Source of the DNA: Nitrospinota bacterium | GTDB taxonomy: Bacteria; UBA8248 | Length of the DNA stretch: 15,634 nt | Reading direction: 5' to 3' | Assembly: GCA_003506735.1 (NCBI GenBank) | Contig: DNYS01000183.1 | Span: 21,407 to 37,040 of the forward strand | Shown: positions 13,077 through 15,634 of the stretch, piece after piece | Position numbering within the stretch: the stretch's first letter is position 1 | How the letters are laid out: the number at the start of each line of letters is the position of its first letter | Position numbers and translations under genes: made by a program | The notes under the pieces: model-generated | The model's database searches: none | What the model was told of the DNA's origin: nothing | Seen by the model: only the letters and a program-made list of their open reading frames with translations

Positions 13077-14558
13077 ATGAACCCGGACGTGTACCAAGGA
13101 TTCGTGCAGGCGACACAACCGCTCAGCCTGATGGCGACCGCCATCGGGTCCCTCCTGGGCCTGATCGTCGGAATGATCCCCGGCATGACCATCAGCGCGG
13201 GCATCATCATCGTTTTGCCGCTGACGTTCGCTCTCGATCCCACCATCTCGATATCGCTGCTCCTGGGGCTATACGCGGGCGGAATGATGGGCGGAAGTTT
13301 TTCGGCGATACTGCTGAACATCCCTGGAACCCCGTCGGCATCGGCAACCGCGATGGACGGATTTCCGATGGCGCGGCGCGGAGACGCGGGCCTGGCCCTG
13401 GGAACGGCCATCATCGCCAGCTTCGCCGGCGGCCTGTTCAGTTTTGTCTGCCTCTATTTCATCGCCCCCCAACTGGCCGAGGTGGCGCTTAAATTCAGGA
13501 CACAAGATCTATTCAGCCTTGTCTTTTTCGGGCTTACCGTCATTTGCAGCTTCGCGGCCAAGTCGCTAATCAAGGGCCTTCTCTCCGGCCTCATCGGTTT
13601 GATACTCGTCACAATCGGCCTGGACCCGGTCATGGGAACCGCCCGCTTTACGTTTGGCGACGTCAATTTACTCTCGGGCATTCATTTCCTGACCGCCCTC
13701 ATCGGCCTCTTCGCCATCCCGCAAATTGCCGAGAACCTGATCGAATCCGTTTCGGGCCGCTCCTCCCACCGCGCCGACACCCGCTTCGGAAAAATCATCC
13801 CGAGTTTCGCGGATTTAAAAGCCATGCGCATTCCCGTCTCGATCGGCGCATTTATCGGCACATTCATCGGCATCCTTCCGGGAGCCGGCGGCCCCATCGC
13901 CGCCTTCATCAGCTACGACTACGCCCAAAAGGCCAGCAAGCAGCCCGAGAAATTCGGAAAGGGTACGATCGAGGGAATCGCGGCCCCGGAATCGGCCAAC
14001 AACGCGGTGACCGGCGGCGCATTGATCCCCATGATGACGCTGGGGATCCCCGGCGACCCGGTAACGGCCATCCTGATTGGCGCTCTCCTCGTTCATGGCC
14101 TGGCGCCCGGCCCCCTGCTTTTCATGGAGCAGGCACCATTCGCATACACCATCATCTTCTCTTATTTCTGGGCGAATATTTTTAATATAGTCATTGCCTT
14201 ATCCTGTTTGCGGCTCCTCGTCCGGGTTTTGGGGATGCCCCAATCGCTGCTTTTGCCCACCATTTCGGTCCTTTGCGTGATCGGAAGTTATGCGCTTCGA
14301 AATTCGTTTTTCGACATCTATGTGATGTTTGGCTTCGGCCTTTTGGGGATTTTCATGAAGTGGTTCCAGATGCCGGTCGTTCCGCTGTTGCTGGCGCTTG
14401 TCCTCGGGCGGCAATTGGAGGAGCATCTGCGCGTCGCCCTGACGAGCTCGAAGGGCGACGTCTCGATCTTTTTCACATCACCGTTCAGCGTATTTTTTCT
14501 CTGTCTTTCGGCCCTGTCGATCGCTTGGCCGTTTATCGTGGAAAAACGAAAACAATGA
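13077..14558 (+). CDS. tctA: Tripartite tricarboxylate transporter large permease subunit TctA
   Basis: A 493-residue inner-membrane protein with around a dozen hydrophobic segments, the normal TctA length. Family signatures are clear: GLIVGMIPGMTISAG near the N-terminus, LLNIPGTPSASATAMDGFPM, the internal-repeat counterpart GILPGAGGPIAAFISYDYA, and LGIPGDPVTAILIGAL. The paired PG-containing motifs are thought to form the substrate and sodium sites, with transport driven by an ion gradient. ATG 13077 lies 1 nt after the tctB stop; the frame is open upstream inside tctB but that part is unrelated to the family. Immediately after the stop is a GCCGCC/GGCGGC hairpin (14559-14575) without a T-run. 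Confidence 0.94.
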   Translation: MNPDVYQGFVQATQPLSLMATAIGSLLGLIVGMIPGMTISAGIIIVLPLTFALDPTISISLLLGLYAGGMMGGSFSAILLNIPGTPSASATAMDGFPMARRGDAGLALGTAIIASFAGGLFSFVCLYFIAPQLAEVALKFRTQDLFSLVFFGLTVICSFAAKSLIKGLLSGLIGLILVTIGLDPVMGTARFTFGDVNLLSGIHFLTALIGLFAIPQIAENLIESVSGRSSHRADTRFGKIIPSFADLKAMRIPVSIGAFIGTFIGILPGAGGPIAAFISYDYAQKASKQPEKFGKGTIEGIAAPESANNAVTGGALIPMMTLGIPGDPVTAILIGALLVHGLAPGPLLFMEQAPFAYTIIFSYFWANIFNIVIALSCLRLLVRVLGMPQSLLLPTISVLCVIGSYALRNSFFDIYVMFGFGLLGIFMKWFQMPVVPLLLALVLGRQLEEHLRVALTSSKGDVSIFFTSPFSVFFLCLSALSIAWPFIVEKRKQ

Positions 14559-14575
14559 GCCGCCGCGCTGGCGGC
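14559..14575 (+). other. Stem-loop directly after the tctA stop codon
   Basis: GCCGCC (14559-14564) pairs with GGCGGC (14570-14575) around a 5-nt loop. No T-run follows, so it is more likely an RNA-stabilising or partially processed structure than a terminator, and read-through into the oxidoreductase gene is expected. Confidence 0.4.
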
Positions 14576-14621
14576 ATCGTAAATCGGCGCGCCGGTCCCC
14601 TCCGGCCGCGCAATGGATTTT

Positions 14622-14638
14622 AAGGAGATGATGAATTG
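14622..14638 (+). promoter_or_regulatory. Ribosome-binding site fixing a TTG start
   Basis: AAGGAG (14622-14627) stands 8 nt before TTG 14636, ideal spacing. Two ATGs in between (14628 and 14631) are in another frame that stops at TGA 14637-14639, overlapping the TTG. They are too close to the AAGGAG to be normal starts. Confidence 0.65.
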
Positions 14639-15634
14639 AGTTCAGGACCCGTTAGGCTCGCCTCCCTCGGAATGGGGTGGTGGTCGGATGTACTGGCGGA
14701 TGCCGCCCGTAGATCGGACAAAATCGAAATCGTCGCCTGCTTCACCCGCTCGGCCGATAAAAGGCAGGCGTTTGCCGAAAAATACGAATGCCGGCCGGGC
14801 GAAAGCTACGAGGAAATCCTCGGCGACCCCCGGGTCGAGGGCATCATCAACACCACCCCCAACGACGTTCATTTGGAAACCACCCGGGCGGCGGCGGAAG
14901 CGGGGAAACACATTTTTCTCGATAAGCCCATCGCCAACTCCGTCTCGGACGGAAGGGAAATCGCCCGGATTTGCAAGGATGCGGGCGTCCTGATCGCGGT
15001 CGGCTATCAACGGCGGCGCGAAAACCAGTTCCGCTGGATTCGCAAGGAAATCGACGAGGGAAGGTTCGGCAAGCTCGTCCAGGCCGAGGCGAATATCAGC
15101 CGGGACCGGGAGGGCAGGTTCGACCCGAGCTCGTGGCGGTTCCAGGCGTCCGGAATGCCGGGGGGCGTCATGCTCCAGATCGGCATTCATTACGTCGATG
15201 TCCTCGAATTTCTGATGGGCCGCGTGGTCGCGGTCTCTGCGCGCTCGACGCAACTTGTCCTCGGGGGCGATAACCCCGACGTGGCCAATATGCTGATGGA
15301 GCACGAAAACGGCGCGCAGTCGATTCTATCGGCAAGCTACGCATCGGCGTCAGAGTATTACCTGATGAACATCTACGGTAAGGAGGCGACGGCCTACTAC
15401 GATATCTTCGGGGGGCTTCGGCGCCTCACCCGGGGAAGCGAGAAGCCCGAACAAATTCCGTTCGAAAAGAACGATACGATCCGCGAGGAGTTGGAGGAAT
15501 TCGCGGATTGCATCAGAAACGGCGGAGAGCCGGAGGTGGACGCCGAGCGGGCCACGGATTCGCTCGCCGTGATTCGCGCGGGCATCCGGTCCACCGAAGA
15601 AGGACGCCGGGTCACGGTCGAGGAAATCCTTCAA
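14636..15634 (+). CDS. Gfo/Idh/MocA-family NAD(P)-dependent oxidoreductase (3' truncated by window end)
   Basis: 333 codons are visible with no stop before the window ends; family length suggests only a little is missing. The N-terminal Rossmann domain begins VRLASLGMGWWSDVLADAA (a GxG nucleotide motif), then NTTPNDVHLETT and HIFLDKPIA (Asp96-Lys97-Pro98, the family's (E/D)KP motif with the catalytic Lys). The C-terminal beta-sheet domain includes GGVMLQIGIHYVDVLEFLMG, where HYVD matches the family's conserved His/Asp region. Such enzymes oxidise or reduce sugar, inositol or related alcohols with NAD(P). The start is TTG 14636, supported by AAGGAG at 14622-14627 and by beginning just before the Rossmann strand. 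It lies 77 bp after tctA and is probably part of the same transcript. Confidence 0.88.
   Translation, partial: MSSGPVRLASLGMGWWSDVLADAARRSDKIEIVACFTRSADKRQAFAEKYECRPGESYEEILGDPRVEGIINTTPNDVHLETTRAAAEAGKHIFLDKPIANSVSDGREIARICKDAGVLIAVGYQRRRENQFRWIRKEIDEGRFGKLVQAEANISRDREGRFDPSSWRFQASGMPGGVMLQIGIHYVDVLEFLMGRVVAVSARSTQLVLGGDNPDVANMLMEHENGAQSILSASYASASEYYLMNIYGKEATAYYDIFGGLRRLTRGSEKPEQIPFEKNDTIREELEEFADCIRNGGEPEVDAERATDSLAVIRAGIRSTEEGRRVTVEEILQ

Overview
The window is GC-rich, densely coded chromosomal DNA from a Gram-negative bacterium. The Gram-negative reading rests on a periplasmic tripartite tricarboxylate transporter (TTT) binding protein with a Sec signal, a PilZ c-di-GMP receptor, a DedA/TVP38 membrane protein and QueG. 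TTT systems, luciferase-like monooxygenases and Gfo/Idh/MocA enzymes together suggest a heterotroph that takes up varied organic acids, such as a proteobacterium or an uncultured proteobacteria-like lineage. The sequence alone does not fix the taxon. No tRNA, rRNA, CRISPR array, transposase or phage gene was seen.

Layout. (1) 1-1523: the C-terminus of a D-2-hydroxyacid dehydrogenase, then a flavin-dependent luciferase-like monooxygenase. Each is followed, exactly 8 nt after its stop codon, by a copy of the same ~85-nt repeat with a GC hairpin. (2) 1524-2217: a long leader with a promoter candidate, a small cold-shock protein starting at GTG, and its terminator. (3) 2218-3803: a methylmalonyl-CoA-epimerase-like VOC protein (minus strand), divergent from an AEC-family permease. 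(4) 3804-5757: a PilZ protein (plus) convergent with a TVP38/DedA protein (minus). (5) 5915-9574: a SAM methyltransferase overlapping queG by 4 nt, then an alpha/beta hydrolase, convergent with an inositol-monophosphatase-family enzyme. (6) 9575-15634: a 390-bp structured leader followed by a same-strand run: GlcG/HbpS-like protein, MBL-fold hydrolase, TctC-like binding protein, intra-operon terminator, TctB, TctA, and a Gfo/Idh/MocA oxidoreductase cut by the window end.

How it fits together. Region 6 reads as an uptake-plus-catabolism locus. The binding protein and the TctB/TctA permease would import a carboxylate or related small molecule, and the MBL hydrolase, GlcG-like protein and NAD(P)-dependent oxidoreductase are candidates for processing it. 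The terminator between tctC and tctB would keep binding protein in excess over permease. The rest is mostly independent small units. No described multi-gene novelty such as a defence or secretion system is evident. The items most worth a second look are the duplicated stop-adjacent repeat, the altered metal motif of the MBL protein, and the structured leader of the transporter locus.
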